A stretch of DNA of 27,380 nucleotides from a virus. The stretch's first letter is position 1; each line of letters starts with the position of its first letter. The stretch is taken from the IMG/VR virus record IMGVR_UViG_3300034102_002039, positions 1-27,380 of that record. The stretch is one strand, 5' to 3'. Below, in pieces: positions 1 through 7,918 of this stretch. The notes below the pieces were generated by a model. It was not told the origin of the DNA. It worked only from the letters and a program-made list of their open reading frames with translations, and did no database searches. The position numbers and the translations under genes are program-made.

Positions 1-1
1 A

Positions 2-901
2 AAGTTATACTCTGGATTCACTCGGGATTTTTCCAAACATGTAATGATCTCGACTTGGCAAAGTATCCACCGACAACCCAAGTCATGGTTTGAACAATTC
101 GATGTGATACTTTGCGATGAATGCCATTTGGCCCAAGCAAAGTCTCTGGTGTCCATTCTGGAAAAGACTGTCAATATGAAGTATAAGGTCGGCACAACTG
201 GAACACTGGATAATAAGAAATTAAATTCTTTGGTGTTGCAGGGAATATTCGGACCCATCCATAAGGTAACCACATCCAAGGATCTGATGGATGCCGGTAC
301 ACTTGCCAAATTGAACATCATTTGTATCGTGCTGAAATATGCCGACGAGATAAGAAAGGCAAACAAAGATTTGAAGTATCAGCAGGAGATTGACTTCCTC
401 GTATCCAACACTAAGCGAAATCAGTTCATAAAAAATCTAGCACTAAATACTAAAGGTAATACACTTGTACTGTTTCAGTATATCCGACATGGCACTGTAT
501 TGAATGATCTGATCAGGAATGCTGCCATTGAGAACAGGAAAATCTTTTTCGTGCATGGTGGAACTGAAGTTGAAGACAGAGAAGCAATCAGACATATCAC
601 TGAATTGGAATCAGATGCAATTATCATAGGGAGCGTTGGTACACTTTCTACAGGTGCCAATATTCCTTCCATTGAAAATGTTATATTTGCATCACCCAGT
701 AAGTCAAAGATTAGAAACCTACAGTCTGTTGGTAGAGGTCTAAGAAAGAAAGATGGCAAGACTGAATGTAAGTTGTATGATATTTCAGATAACCTGTCTT
801 GGAAGAATAGTAAGAATTATACGTTGCTACACTTTGCTGATAGGTTGAAGACCTACTCGGAAGAGAATTTTGATTATCGAATATGTGAGGTAAATCTGTG
901 A
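2..901 (+). CDS. uvsW: UvsW-like DNA/RNA helicase, 5'-truncated by the window edge
   Basis: C-terminal part of a superfamily 2 helicase. The frame is open from base 2, so the ATG at 44 is internal. Visible motifs are a DECH box (motif II) following an ILCDECHLAQ stretch, a TTGT motif III, and QSVGRGLR (motif VI) near the C terminus. In T4, UvsW unwinds branched DNA such as R-loops and stalled forks and drives the switch to recombination-dependent replication. The position just upstream of gp55 and gp47/gp46 matches T4-like cyanophage order. Its stop codon overlaps the next gene's GTG start by 4 bp, implying translational coupling. Walker A lies outside the window. The assignment rests on motifs plus context and is strong. 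Confidence 0.93.
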   Translation, partial: KLYSGFTRDFSKHVMISTWQSIHRQPKSWFEQFDVILCDECHLAQAKSLVSILEKTVNMKYKVGTTGTLDNKKLNSLVLQGIFGPIHKVTTSKDLMDAGTLAKLNIICIVLKYADEIRKANKDLKYQQEIDFLVSNTKRNQFIKNLALNTKGNTLVLFQYIRHGTVLNDLIRNAAIENRKIFFVHGGTEVEDREAIRHITELESDAIIIGSVGTLSTGANIPSIENVIFASPSKSKIRNLQSVGRGLRKKDGKTECKLYDISDNLSWKNSKNYTLLHFADRLKTYSEENFDYRICEVNL

Positions 902-1377
902 GTGAAGATTTTGAAGATGAGTATATACCAGAATACCTATGTATTAAGTTTGCATCTGGTGAGACTGTTATTGGTGAATTGATTGAAGAAACAGAGGACG
1001 AAATAATGCTTGGTGGAGTTATGTCTGTATCTGTTGCGTCAATTGCAGATTATGGAACAGGAACTTTAGTGGCATCACCTTACTGTAAGTTCACTGATGG
1101 TGATATTTTCTCATTCAATAAAAATCATATACTGTTTGTGAAGAGATTGAATAACAAGATCATTCCCAACTATCTGAAACTGGTAGAACGAATGGAAATT
1201 GCCTATGCAGAGGATGAAGTAGATGAATCTGAATTTGCTTCGGATGATGATTCAGAGATGAACGAATACCTAGATGCTCTTGAGAAACTAATCAAACCCA
1301 ATGAAGATTTTGAACCAAGTACAGAAGAAAGTACAGGTAACAAATCATTTGTTAGAGGTAATGAAACTAAACATTAA
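898..1377 (+). CDS. Sm-like small protein with acidic C-terminal tail
   Basis: A 159-residue protein starting with GTG, chosen because of a GAGG Shine-Dalgarno about 7 nt upstream and the 4-bp overlap with uvsW. The N-terminal 75 residues have a repeated beta-strand pattern (IKFASGETVIGELIEE, then IMLGGVMSVSV) resembling the small Sm/LSm-like barrels common in T4-like marine phages. Residues about 100-150 are very acidic, with runs such as DDDSEMNE. The same layout (K-x-x-x-G/D-E then E-E/T-T then a beta strand) recurs in the 98-residue protein at 18551. No catalytic motif is visible. RNA or nucleoprotein binding is inferred from the fold guess only; the true function is unknown. Confidence 0.8.
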   Translation: MSEDFEDEYIPEYLCIKFASGETVIGELIEETEDEIMLGGVMSVSVASIADYGTGTLVASPYCKFTDGDIFSFNKNHILFVKRLNNKIIPNYLKLVERMEIAYAEDEVDESEFASDDDSEMNEYLDALEKLIKPNEDFEPSTEESTGNKSFVRGNETKH

Positions 1378-1479
1378 TATACCCTTTATCAAACCCTACA
1401 CCCCATTATACCTCTACGTCAAATATAAAGCAAATATGATTTTGTTGAGAATGTCAATAGTTGAATGATACAAATAAAC

Positions 1480-1508
1480 TTTACTGTAATGACGTTATGG
1501 TGTATACT
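1480..1508 (+). promoter_or_regulatory. sigma70-type promoter before gp55
   Basis: TTTACT at 1480-1485 and TATACT at 1503-1508, separated by 17 bp. The -10 box ends 25 bp before the gp55 ATG. The spacer differs from that of the repeated cassette promoters, though the boxes match the variants before 7919 and 14679. Confidence 0.75.
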
Positions 1509-1533
1509 TGGTATTTTAATGGAGTGATATCTT

Positions 1534-2085
1534 ATGGCGAATGAACATTATGTGGATAACAAGGAATTTCTGGCAGCAATGATAGAGTTCAGAAAGGATG
1601 TATTAGAAGCAAGCGAAACAGATTCAGAATCACCCCAAGTGCCACCATATATCGGTGAGTGCATTTACAAGATAGCAACCCACCTATCATACAAACCTTG
1701 CTTCATAGGTTACTCATTCAGAGATGATATGGTGTTTGATGGAATTGAGAACTGCCTTCGTTATATCAAAAACTTTGATCCCGCAAAGTCCAGCAATCCC
1801 TTCTCATATTTCACTCAGATTATATACTTCGCATTCCTGCGTTGTATCTCCAAAGAAAAGAAACAATCACATATCAAGCACCGTATCATACTTGATGCTC
1901 CATTCGAGTTTTTTGAACTCCAGGAGCAAGACGAGGACGGTGAGTACAGCAATCAATTTCTGGAAATGCTGCAGACAGCACAGGCACAAAAGCAGTTTAT
2001 GGCACCCACAGAACGAGCAGTGAAGAAACCAAAGAAGTCCAAAGACAAACTAGACCTATTCATGGGAGATGAAGAAAATGTATAA
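1534..2085 (+). CDS. 55: late-transcription sigma factor gp55
   Basis: A 183-residue protein (T4 gp55 is 185). It follows the T4 layout: YVDNKEFLAAMIEFR at the N terminus matches T4 YVNNKELLQAIIDWK; DGIENCLRYIKNFD matches DGIEASIKGLHNFD; and NPFSYFTQIIYFAF precedes a KKEKK-like basic stretch. The C-terminal KLDLFMGDEE corresponds to the hydrophobic tip (SLDFLYE in T4) by which gp55 binds the sliding clamp, so clamp-coupled late transcription is probably kept. It directs host RNA polymerase to late promoters. ATG is preceded by TGGAGTGAT, a good ribosome site, and a promoter lies just upstream. The downstream 47-residue ORF starts inside its 3' end. Confidence 0.93.
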   Translation: MANEHYVDNKEFLAAMIEFRKDVLEASETDSESPQVPPYIGECIYKIATHLSYKPCFIGYSFRDDMVFDGIENCLRYIKNFDPAKSSNPFSYFTQIIYFAFLRCISKEKKQSHIKHRIILDAPFEFFELQEQDEDGEYSNQFLEMLQTAQAQKQFMAPTERAVKKPKKSKDKLDLFMGDEENV

Positions 2086-2221
2086 GGTAACATATTATAT
2101 TGCAGGCACTACAGTTGCATCCAAGTGGTTCAAGTCAATGAAACTTGCCGCAGCATTTGCTATCACTCTTGGCGTATTTGATGTTATTGAGATCAAGTTA
2201 TTCGAGGACGAGGGCGAGTGA
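2078..2221 (+). CDS. small conserved-position ORF between gp55 and gp47 (47 aa)
   Basis: ATG at 2078 overlaps the gp55 stop by 8 bp, and the TGA overlaps the gp47 GTG start by 4 bp, so it is locked into a translationally coupled chain. The protein begins MYKVTYYIAG, has a basic middle (SKWFKSMKLAAAF) and an acidic end (FEDEGE). No domain is recognised. Small ORFs of about this size in the same spot are typical of T4-like cyanophages. Coding is supported by the double overlap and absence of any gap. Confidence 0.75.
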   Translation: MYKVTYYIAGTTVASKWFKSMKLAAAFAITLGVFDVIEIKLFEDEGE

Positions 2222-3273
2222 GGGTAGCAATTATCACAGACACGCACTGGGGTTGTAGAAACGACAGTGGTGTCTTTATGGAGTTCTATCGGAAATTCTA
2301 TAGGGATGTATTCTTCCCCACAATCGATAGACTTGGTATAGACACTGTACTGATGTTGGGTGATACCTTTGATCGCCGCAAGTATACCAACCATGTCAGT
2401 ATCAAGGCAGCACGTGAAATCTATTTTGATGAGTTGCAGAAGCGAAATATCAAAACACATATCATTATCGGCAACCATGATACAGCGTTCAAAAATACCA
2501 ATGAAGTGAATACCGTTCAACTTCTTCTGGGTGACTATTTAAACATTACTCCAATACCAGATCCCACTACCATCGAAGTGGGTGGTGTGAAGATTTGCAT
2601 GATACCCTGGATCTGTCCAGACAACTATGATGCGAGTATGAATGAATTGAAAACTACCACGGCAGAGATTTGCATGGGACATCTTGAGGTCGCCGGATTC
2701 CAAATGTACCGTGGCATGGAAAGTCATGATGGATTGAACCCAAGTCTATTCAGCAAGTTCGATACTACATTTTCTGGACACTACCATCACAGGTCAACCA
2801 AGGGTAACATAACATACCTTGGCACACCATATGAAATTACTTGGCAGGATTACAACGACACCAAGGGATTCCATATATTTGATTTGGATACTAGAGAGTT
2901 AGAGTTCATCCCCAATCCACTTGTTATGTTCACCAAACTTGAATATGATGATAAGGATCAGGCACCGATTGATCTTGACGCACTAGATCTAAAAGATCAG
3001 TATGTGAAGTTAGTGGTAGTCAATAAAACGGACTATTATAAATTTGATCAATTTGTAAATAAACTGTATACTAAGGGTGCGCATGATATCAAAATCCTTG
3101 AAGACTTTTCTGAGTTCTCGGATGCAGATGTAGCAACTACAGTGAACCTTGAGGATACACTAAGTATTCTATCAAACTATATTGATTCAGTTCAGACTGA
3201 TCTGGATAAAGAAAAGATCAAGACGTACATGAAAGGGTTGTATGCAGAAGCACTCAACGTGGAAGAAATATGA
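2218..3273 (+). CDS. 47: recombination endonuclease subunit gp47 (Mre11/SbcD-like)
   Basis: A 351-residue calcineurin-like metallophosphoesterase. Metal-binding motifs appear in order: D8-T-H10 near the N terminus, GD49 in LMLGDTFDRR, N86-H87-D88, H155 in GHLEV, and H188/H190 in GHYHHR. Length is close to T4 gp47 (339). It forms a nuclease complex with gp46 that resects DNA ends for recombination-dependent replication and host DNA breakdown. GTG start is favoured by the 4-bp overlap with the upstream small ORF and because the translation then begins directly at the MRVAIITDTH strand. Its TGA overlaps the ATG of gp46 by 4 bp, as expected for subunits made in a fixed ratio. Confidence 0.96.
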   Translation: MRVAIITDTHWGCRNDSGVFMEFYRKFYRDVFFPTIDRLGIDTVLMLGDTFDRRKYTNHVSIKAAREIYFDELQKRNIKTHIIIGNHDTAFKNTNEVNTVQLLLGDYLNITPIPDPTTIEVGGVKICMIPWICPDNYDASMNELKTTTAEICMGHLEVAGFQMYRGMESHDGLNPSLFSKFDTTFSGHYHHRSTKGNITYLGTPYEITWQDYNDTKGFHIFDLDTRELEFIPNPLVMFTKLEYDDKDQAPIDLDALDLKDQYVKLVVVNKTDYYKFDQFVNKLYTKGAHDIKILEDFSEFSDADVATTVNLEDTLSILSNYIDSVQTDLDKEKIKTYMKGLYAEALNVEEI

Positions 3274-4979
3274 TCGTATTCAATTCTATAAAGTATAAGA
3301 ATTTTCTATCAACGGGCAATGTATCCAATGAGATTAGATTAGATAAATCTCGTAGCACTTTGGTGGTTGGAAAAAATGGCGAAGGTAAAAGTAGCGTACT
3401 TGATGCGTTATGTTTTGTACTATTCAGCAAACCATTCCGCAACGTCAACAAGGGACAACTAATCAATAGTATCAACGGAAAGAATTGTCTAGTTGAGATT
3501 GAGTTCATTGCAAGCAGTAAGAAGTATAAAGTAATCCGTGGACTGAAACCAAATGTGTTTGAGATCTGGTGCGATGGTGTTCTAATAAACCAGGATGCTG
3601 CTGCCAAGGACTATCAAAAAGTATTGGAACAGCAGATACTGAAGTTCAATTTTAAAACTTTCACACAGGTGGTCATCTTAGGTTCAGCATCATTCACTCC
3701 ATTCATGCAACTTTCTGCGGGTCAACGTAGAGAAGTAATTGAGGACATACTTGATATAAAGATTTTCTCAACCATGAACCAGTTGCTGAAAGAGTACTAC
3801 CAGCAAACCAAGGATGAGATAATCAGAATTGATGATGCTATTCTCATGGCAAAGGAACGGGTCACTGCCCAAAGAAAAGTCATTCAGATTATTGAAGATG
3901 CCAAGACAGAAAACATTTGGAAACTAGAATCAAAGATAACAGAGTACCTACAAGAGATAACTGTCACTGAAGCAAAGGCAACGGCACTGACAGAGCAGAT
4001 CTCATTATTATTGGCAAGCGTGTCTCAGGAAAAGTCATTGAAGCACGATATTTATGTGGTGGAGCATCACATCAATAAACTATCACACAAAAACAAAACA
4101 TGCGAAGACCACAAGGAATTCTTCACTGCCAATAGCACGTGTCCTTCCTGTGCCCAATCAATCCAAGACGATCATAAGGTAAAGACAATAGTTGAGTTAT
4201 CCAATGTCATTGAAAACAACAACAAAGAGATCACTGAACTGAATACCGCACTGGCAACGATGCAGGACACACTTGAGGGTATCAATAAAATAAACCTTGA
4301 TATTATCGACAAAAACATTGAACTTTCCACTGTAAATAACACAATAAACATAACAAACAAGCATATTTCAGCACTGAATCTAGAGATACAGGATCACAAG
4401 GTAGATAACTGTAATATAGAGACAGAAAAGAGCAAACTAAAGCAACTTGCCAATGATGCTGTGACTATGATAAATGATCGGACTACTTTATCAGAACAGA
4501 AGAATTTGCAGGAGATATCTGGACTGCTATTGAAGGACACTGGAATCAAGACAGCGATCATTCGTGAGTACCTTCCATCGGTCAATAAGTTCATCAATAA
4601 TTATTTACAGAAGATGGATAGTTACATTCACTTTGAACTAGATGAGGGATTCAATGAAGTAATCAAGTCTAGGTTCAGAGATGATTTTACCTATGCATCA
4701 TTCAGCGAAGGAGAGAAGGCAAAGATTGATCTGTCGTTATTGTTTGCGTGGCGTGCAGTGGCGCAGATGAAAAATTCTGTGAATACTAATTTGCTTATAC
4801 TGGATGAAACTCTGGATGGTGCTTTGGATGATACTTCCATAGAGTTATTTCTGGGAGTTTTATCTGGCATAAATAATAGTAATATCTTTGTGATCAGTCA
4901 TAGAGGTGATGTATTAGTGGATAAGTTTGACGACAAATTACAATTCGTCAAGGTGAATGACTTTTCTACGATAGTGTAA
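3270..4979 (+). CDS. 46: recombination endonuclease subunit gp46 (Rad50/SbcC-like ATPase)
   Basis: A 569-residue SMC-family ATPase (T4 gp46 is 560). Walker A GKNGEGKS at 34-41; coiled-coil arms about 170-280 and 300-430 around a zinc hook CPSC at 291-294; ABC signature SFSEGEK at 477-483; Walker B LILDE ending at E513; H-loop His544 in ISHRGD. All key residues are intact. With gp47 it forms the end-resection complex. The ATG overlaps the gp47 stop. A tRNA gene begins only 6 bp after its TAA, so the mRNA must be cut or terminated right there. Confidence 0.96.
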   Translation: MIVFNSIKYKNFLSTGNVSNEIRLDKSRSTLVVGKNGEGKSSVLDALCFVLFSKPFRNVNKGQLINSINGKNCLVEIEFIASSKKYKVIRGLKPNVFEIWCDGVLINQDAAAKDYQKVLEQQILKFNFKTFTQVVILGSASFTPFMQLSAGQRREVIEDILDIKIFSTMNQLLKEYYQQTKDEIIRIDDAILMAKERVTAQRKVIQIIEDAKTENIWKLESKITEYLQEITVTEAKATALTEQISLLLASVSQEKSLKHDIYVVEHHINKLSHKNKTCEDHKEFFTANSTCPSCAQSIQDDHKVKTIVELSNVIENNNKEITELNTALATMQDTLEGINKINLDIIDKNIELSTVNNTINITNKHISALNLEIQDHKVDNCNIETEKSKLKQLANDAVTMINDRTTLSEQKNLQEISGLLLKDTGIKTAIIREYLPSVNKFINNYLQKMDSYIHFELDEGFNEVIKSRFRDDFTYASFSEGEKAKIDLSLLFAWRAVAQMKNSVNTNLLILDETLDGALDDTSIELFLGVLSGINNSNIFVISHRGDVLVDKFDDKLQFVKVNDFSTIV

Positions 4980-4985
4980 GAAAAT

Positions 4986-5061
4986 GCCCTTATAGCTCAG
5001 TTGGTAGAGCAACTGATTTGTAATCAGTAGGTCCCGTGTTCGAATCATGGTGAGGGCACCA
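4986..5061 (+). tRNA. tRNA-Thr (anticodon TGT), CCA encoded
   Basis: Seven-bp acceptor stem 4986-4992 with 5051-5057 (one G-U), D-arm AGCTCAGTTGGTAGAGC, anticodon stem ACTGA/TCAGT around loop TTTGTAA, T-loop TTCGAAT, discriminator A and encoded CCA. It reads ACA codons. First of a three-tRNA cluster after gp46. Confidence 0.96.
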
Positions 5062-5076
5062 TAAAATAGTTTCAAT

Positions 5077-5152
5077 GGGGGATTAGCACAGTTGGGAGTG
5101 CGCCTGCTTTGCAAGCAGGAGGTCGTCGGTTCGATCCCGTCATCCTCCACCA
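5077..5152 (+). tRNA. tRNA-Ala (anticodon TGC), CCA encoded
   Basis: Acceptor GGGGGAT pairs with ATCCTCC (one G-U). Anticodon stem CCTGC/GCAGG encloses TTTGCAA. T-loop is TTCGATC, discriminator A, CCA encoded. It reads GCA and probably GCG/GCU. It lies 15 bp after tRNA-Thr. Confidence 0.95.
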
Positions 5153-5156
5153 ACTA

Positions 5157-5246
5157 GGAAGCGTGGCTGAGCGGTTTATGGCACCAGTCTAGAAAACTGT
5201 CGTAGGGGCAACTCTACCGTGAGTTCGAATCTCACCGCTTCCGCCA
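5157..5246 (+). tRNA. tRNA-Ser with unusual anticodon AGA, CCA encoded
   Basis: Class II tRNA: acceptor GGAAGCG/CGCTTCC, D-arm GGCTGAGCGGTTTATGGCA, a long variable arm (GTAG...CTAC) and T-arm GTGAG TTCGAAT CTCAC. Discriminator G and the variable arm fit serine. The anticodon stem CAGT/ACTG encloses CTAGAAA, giving AGA at 34-36; the top pair of the stem is a C-T mismatch. The neighbouring E. coli-type Ser loop is CTGGAAA, so this differs by one base (G34 to A34). A34 is rare in bacterial and phage tRNAs outside Arg-ACG. Confidence 0.85.
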
Positions 5247-5288
5247 TTTTTCATTTCTGTTATAATTGTGCATGGTGATAGACCTAAA

Positions 5289-5765
5289 ATGGGTTTGAGA
5301 AAACTAGATCTAGATGAGGTCAGGGAATTCATAGAACAACAACCACCGGAAACTAAAATTTACCTTGGTTGTGATTCTGAATTAGTGCTGGAAGAAGGTG
5401 GCATATGGTATGCGTACTATGCCACGGCAATTGTTATTCATATGAACGGTAATAGAGGGTGTAAACTATTCGGTGAAGTAGTGCGTGAGAGAGATTTTGG
5501 GCAACAGCAAGATAAACCCAAGCACAGACTAATGACAGAGACATTCAAAGTGTCTGAGTTGTATTTGAAACTATCTGACATATTAGTAGATAGAGAAGTA
5601 GAAGTACATTTGGATCTCAATCCAAATGAGAACAGTGGTTCGTACTGCGCTCTGAAAGAAGCAATAGGTTATATCCAGGGAACATGCAATGTGATTCCAA
5701 TGGTGAAACCAAATTCATTTGCTGCCAGTTGTGCTGCGGATAGGTTGAGAAGTTTATCCATGTAA
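5289..5765 (+). CDS. YkuK-like (DUF458) RNase H-fold protein
   Basis: A 158-residue protein of the YkuK/DUF458 family, predicted RNase H-like. Seen: IYLGCDSE near the N terminus (first Asp of an RNase H fold), a conserved RLMTETFKVSE stretch, VHLDLNPNENSGS, and VKPNSFAASCAADR at the C terminus with a further Asp. Biochemical role is not established; a nuclease acting on RNA-DNA hybrids or structured RNA is a reasonable guess. An extended -10 (TGTTATAAT, 5258-5266) lies upstream; transcription would start near 5273, so ATG 5289 is preferred over the in-frame GTG at 5268, although the ribosome site is weak. It follows tRNA-Ser directly. Confidence 0.82.
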   Translation: MGLRKLDLDEVREFIEQQPPETKIYLGCDSELVLEEGGIWYAYYATAIVIHMNGNRGCKLFGEVVRERDFGQQQDKPKHRLMTETFKVSELYLKLSDILVDREVEVHLDLNPNENSGSYCALKEAIGYIQGTCNVIPMVKPNSFAASCAADRLRSLSM

Positions 5766-5792
5766 TTAATAATTTTATTTTGAGGTTATACT

Positions 5793-6014
5793 ATGATTGA
5801 AACACGCAAAAGAACAATATGTCGAATGGTTACTTACAGGATTACTGCCTGGAGTTTTACTGTTTTTTGGACATACCTATTTACGAATAACATAGGAAAT
5901 GCTTTCGGATTTGCAACATTACTCCATATATTACTTTCAATTGATTACTACATACACGAGCGGGTATGGCTTAATGTCAAGTGGGGTTTAACAACTGGGG
6001 AAGAAGTAAAATAA
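5793..6014 (+). CDS. DUF2061-type small membrane protein
   Basis: A 73-residue protein with two hydrophobic segments (about 17-30 and 36-51). The N-terminal RKRTICRMVTYRITAW and C-terminal YYIHERVWLNVKWG match the DUF2061 pattern (RK-x-x-K-T-x-x-x-R then YYxHERxW). DUF2061 members are predicted inner-membrane proteins of unknown function, also found in cyanophages. TGAGG lies 9 nt before ATG. Its TAA ends 3 bp before the -35 of the next promoter. Confidence 0.85.
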   Translation: MIETRKRTICRMVTYRITAWSFTVFWTYLFTNNIGNAFGFATLLHILLSIDYYIHERVWLNVKWGLTTGEEVK

Positions 6015-6017
6015 TAC

Positions 6018-6046
6018 TTGACTTTAATTCAATAATACGGTATACT
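6018..6046 (+). promoter_or_regulatory. cassette promoter before the DUF4384 gene
   Basis: TTGACT at 6018-6023, 17-bp spacer of the repeated family (TTAATTCAATAATACGG) and TATACT at 6041-6046. The -10 ends 33 bp before the chosen ATG at 6080. It drives the exported-protein pair 6080-7833. Confidence 0.88.
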
Positions 6047-6079
6047 TGTATTATTGAAGATCTAATGAGGTTCTATATT

Positions 6080-6916
6080 ATGTCCTGCCGCTCAAATAGC
6101 ATCGCCCTGATGCTATCAATCATTGCTGCTTTCCCTGCATATGCAGAGATGGTCCCTGGAAAGGGTGAGTATCTCTATGGACCAGAAACCTCTGAGGCAG
6201 ATGCTTGCCGCACGGCAGAGGAACGAGCAAAGACATCTGCTCTCAGTAGAGTATTTGGTGAGCAGGTTTCCCTTGAACAACAAATGTCTTGCAGAGAAAT
6301 CACTGGTACCAATTCAGACTATAGTTGCGTCATGAATAGTTTGACTTGGTCTTTGGTGGAAGGTGATATCAAAGCAATCACTGCATATAATAAAGTGGTT
6401 GAATCGAGGACCAGTGAGAAATCTTGCACGGTAACTCTAACTGCCGATGTTGTCATCCCAGATAAAAAACCAGACTTGAATTTTCAGGTCAATGCAACAA
6501 TCAATGAAAAGATATATCGTGTCGGTGAATTTCTGACAATGGAATTTGAACCAACTGCACCAATGCATATTGTAGTATTCAACTGGGTGCCACATCAAGA
6601 TAGAAATCTAGTCACACAGATATTCCCCAACCCATCAGAACCGCAGGGGTACATCACCAAAAAGACTTCCATACCAAGTTCAAATAGATTGTCTGATTAT
6701 GCATTCATTATGTTGGATTCTGTTCCCAAGGATAAGAATTTCGTGGACAAGTATCTGATTATAATTGCCACCAAGAAACCAGTGAAGTGGTTATCGAAAT
6801 ATCAACTCATCGAATTGAAGGCAAGGTTGCGTGAGATCCCCGTTGATGAAAGACGAGTCATAAAAAAGGGGTATCAATTGATCCGTGGAGAAAGTAAAGT
6901 GAGTTCCCTACGATGA
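6080..6916 (+). CDS. exported protein with LPP20/FlgT-like N terminus and DUF4384 domain
   Basis: A 278-residue protein starting at ATG 6080, which has ATGAGG 10 nt upstream and follows the promoter; the longer frame from 5981 begins upstream of the promoter and is rejected. Signal peptide about residues 1-22, hydrophobic core IALMLSIIAAF, cleavage after AYA. Residues about 30-130 (EADACRTAEERAKTSALSRVFGEQ) look like the LPP20/FlgT N-terminal fold. Residues about 133-225 match DUF4384: ATINEKIYRVGEFL, then IVVFNWVPHQ, then IFPNPSEP. Four or five cysteines could form periplasmic disulfides. It overlaps the next gene by 4 bp. Related host proteins sit in outer-membrane complexes; the role in a phage is unknown. 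Confidence 0.8.
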   Translation: MSCRSNSIALMLSIIAAFPAYAEMVPGKGEYLYGPETSEADACRTAEERAKTSALSRVFGEQVSLEQQMSCREITGTNSDYSCVMNSLTWSLVEGDIKAITAYNKVVESRTSEKSCTVTLTADVVIPDKKPDLNFQVNATINEKIYRVGEFLTMEFEPTAPMHIVVFNWVPHQDRNLVTQIFPNPSEPQGYITKKTSIPSSNRLSDYAFIMLDSVPKDKNFVDKYLIIIATKKPVKWLSKYQLIELKARLREIPVDERRVIKKGYQLIRGESKVSSLR

Positions 6917-7833
6917 GAATGTTTACACTATTATTCATCTGTCTGATTAGTACTGGTTGTATCTCAACACGGTATATAGAGCGCAGTTCTGAGCACACAA
7001 AACAGAAACCAGAACCAGTTGATACCAACGATTCACTGGGAAATATCTATCATGGAGTGGTTGTCTTTGAATCCTCGGAAGAACTAAAATCAAATCCAAT
7101 ATCCTGTCTGGCAGTATTTCCAGTTACTGCAAAGGATGATGATACGGAAACCGCAGCAATAATTAGAAGTGCACTTCATTCTCAACTTTCAACTACAGGT
7201 ATTCGTCTAATCACATTACAACGAATCGATGCGGTAATGAAAACCACCGAAGGTGTAATTGATGCCACAGCAAAGAAAATTGGTTGCGATAATATTATGG
7301 TCGGTGAAGTGATTGAATCGCCGGAAGCATTCTACGGTATATATTCTGTGATACGTGCCGGAGCAAATATTCAAATTGTAAAGGTATCAACTGGAGAAGT
7401 CCTCTGGCGAGGCAATCACACAGCAAAACTCAGGGGTGGTGGCATTCCACTTGGATTCCTGGACATCGCAATGAATATATTTCATGCTGTAAGAAACCTC
7501 ACCACTGATCAGAAACACAGAGTATCTAGTGATCTTGCTCGGAGACTGGTCACTACAATTCCTGGACTTGAATTCCAAGATGAAATCATACCAACCAAGA
7601 TAGCAATAGATCAAACTCAATATTTACTTCTGCGTGGTGCCATTGATCATGCCAAGATGGGAGAAAACGAAGATGCTGCCAAACAATTGAGACGGGCAAT
7701 GATAGTTGGTATTGCAAAGTCAGACGCACCTTCGGCAAATCGTGCACTGAATTTATTGTATGCCATGAAGTTGACACCATGGATTCCATCCGAGGAGATA
7801 GAGATACTAGAAAACAAAATCAAGAATCTGTAA
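6913..7833 (+). CDS. CsgG/DUF799-like outer-membrane lipoprotein
   Basis: A 306-residue protein. The N-terminal signal ends in LISTGC, a slightly non-canonical lipobox, so lipid attachment at Cys16 is likely but not certain. The middle follows the CsgG/DUF799 pattern: CLAVFPVTA, RSALHSQLSTTGIRL, a KKIGCDNIMVGEV strand, YGIYSVIRAGANIQIV, TGEVLWRGNHTA and GGIPLGFLDIA. CsgG forms the curli export pore; the DUF799 (GNA1162-like) branch is a periplasmic or outer-membrane lipoprotein. The C-terminal 80 residues are helical, TPR-like (ALxxAxxG spacing). ATGA overlap with the DUF4384 gene implies co-expression. Whether it makes a pore cannot be told from sequence alone. Confidence 0.78.
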   Translation: MRMFTLLFICLISTGCISTRYIERSSEHTKQKPEPVDTNDSLGNIYHGVVVFESSEELKSNPISCLAVFPVTAKDDDTETAAIIRSALHSQLSTTGIRLITLQRIDAVMKTTEGVIDATAKKIGCDNIMVGEVIESPEAFYGIYSVIRAGANIQIVKVSTGEVLWRGNHTAKLRGGGIPLGFLDIAMNIFHAVRNLTTDQKHRVSSDLARRLVTTIPGLEFQDEIIPTKIAIDQTQYLLLRGAIDHAKMGENEDAAKQLRRAMIVGIAKSDAPSANRALNLLYAMKLTPWIPSEEIEILENKIKNL

Positions 7834-7840
7834 AATAAAC

Positions 7841-7869
7841 TTTACTCTAATTCAATATTGGAGTATACT
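7841..7869 (+). promoter_or_regulatory. cassette-variant promoter before the LPP20 gene
   Basis: TTTACT at 7841-7846 and TATACT at 7864-7869 with a 17-bp spacer that starts CTAATTCAATA, the shared family sequence. The -10 ends 49 bp before the ATG. Confidence 0.82.
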
Positions 7870-7918
7870 TGTAATTGTAGTATAGTGAAGTATCATTTAT
7901 ATCATATAAGGAAGAACC

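Noticed and set aside
5981-6079. Longer start for the DUF4384 protein (frame opens at 5981)
   Set aside because: It would begin inside DUF2061 and upstream of the promoter; ATG 6080 has a ribosome site and yields a clean signal peptide.
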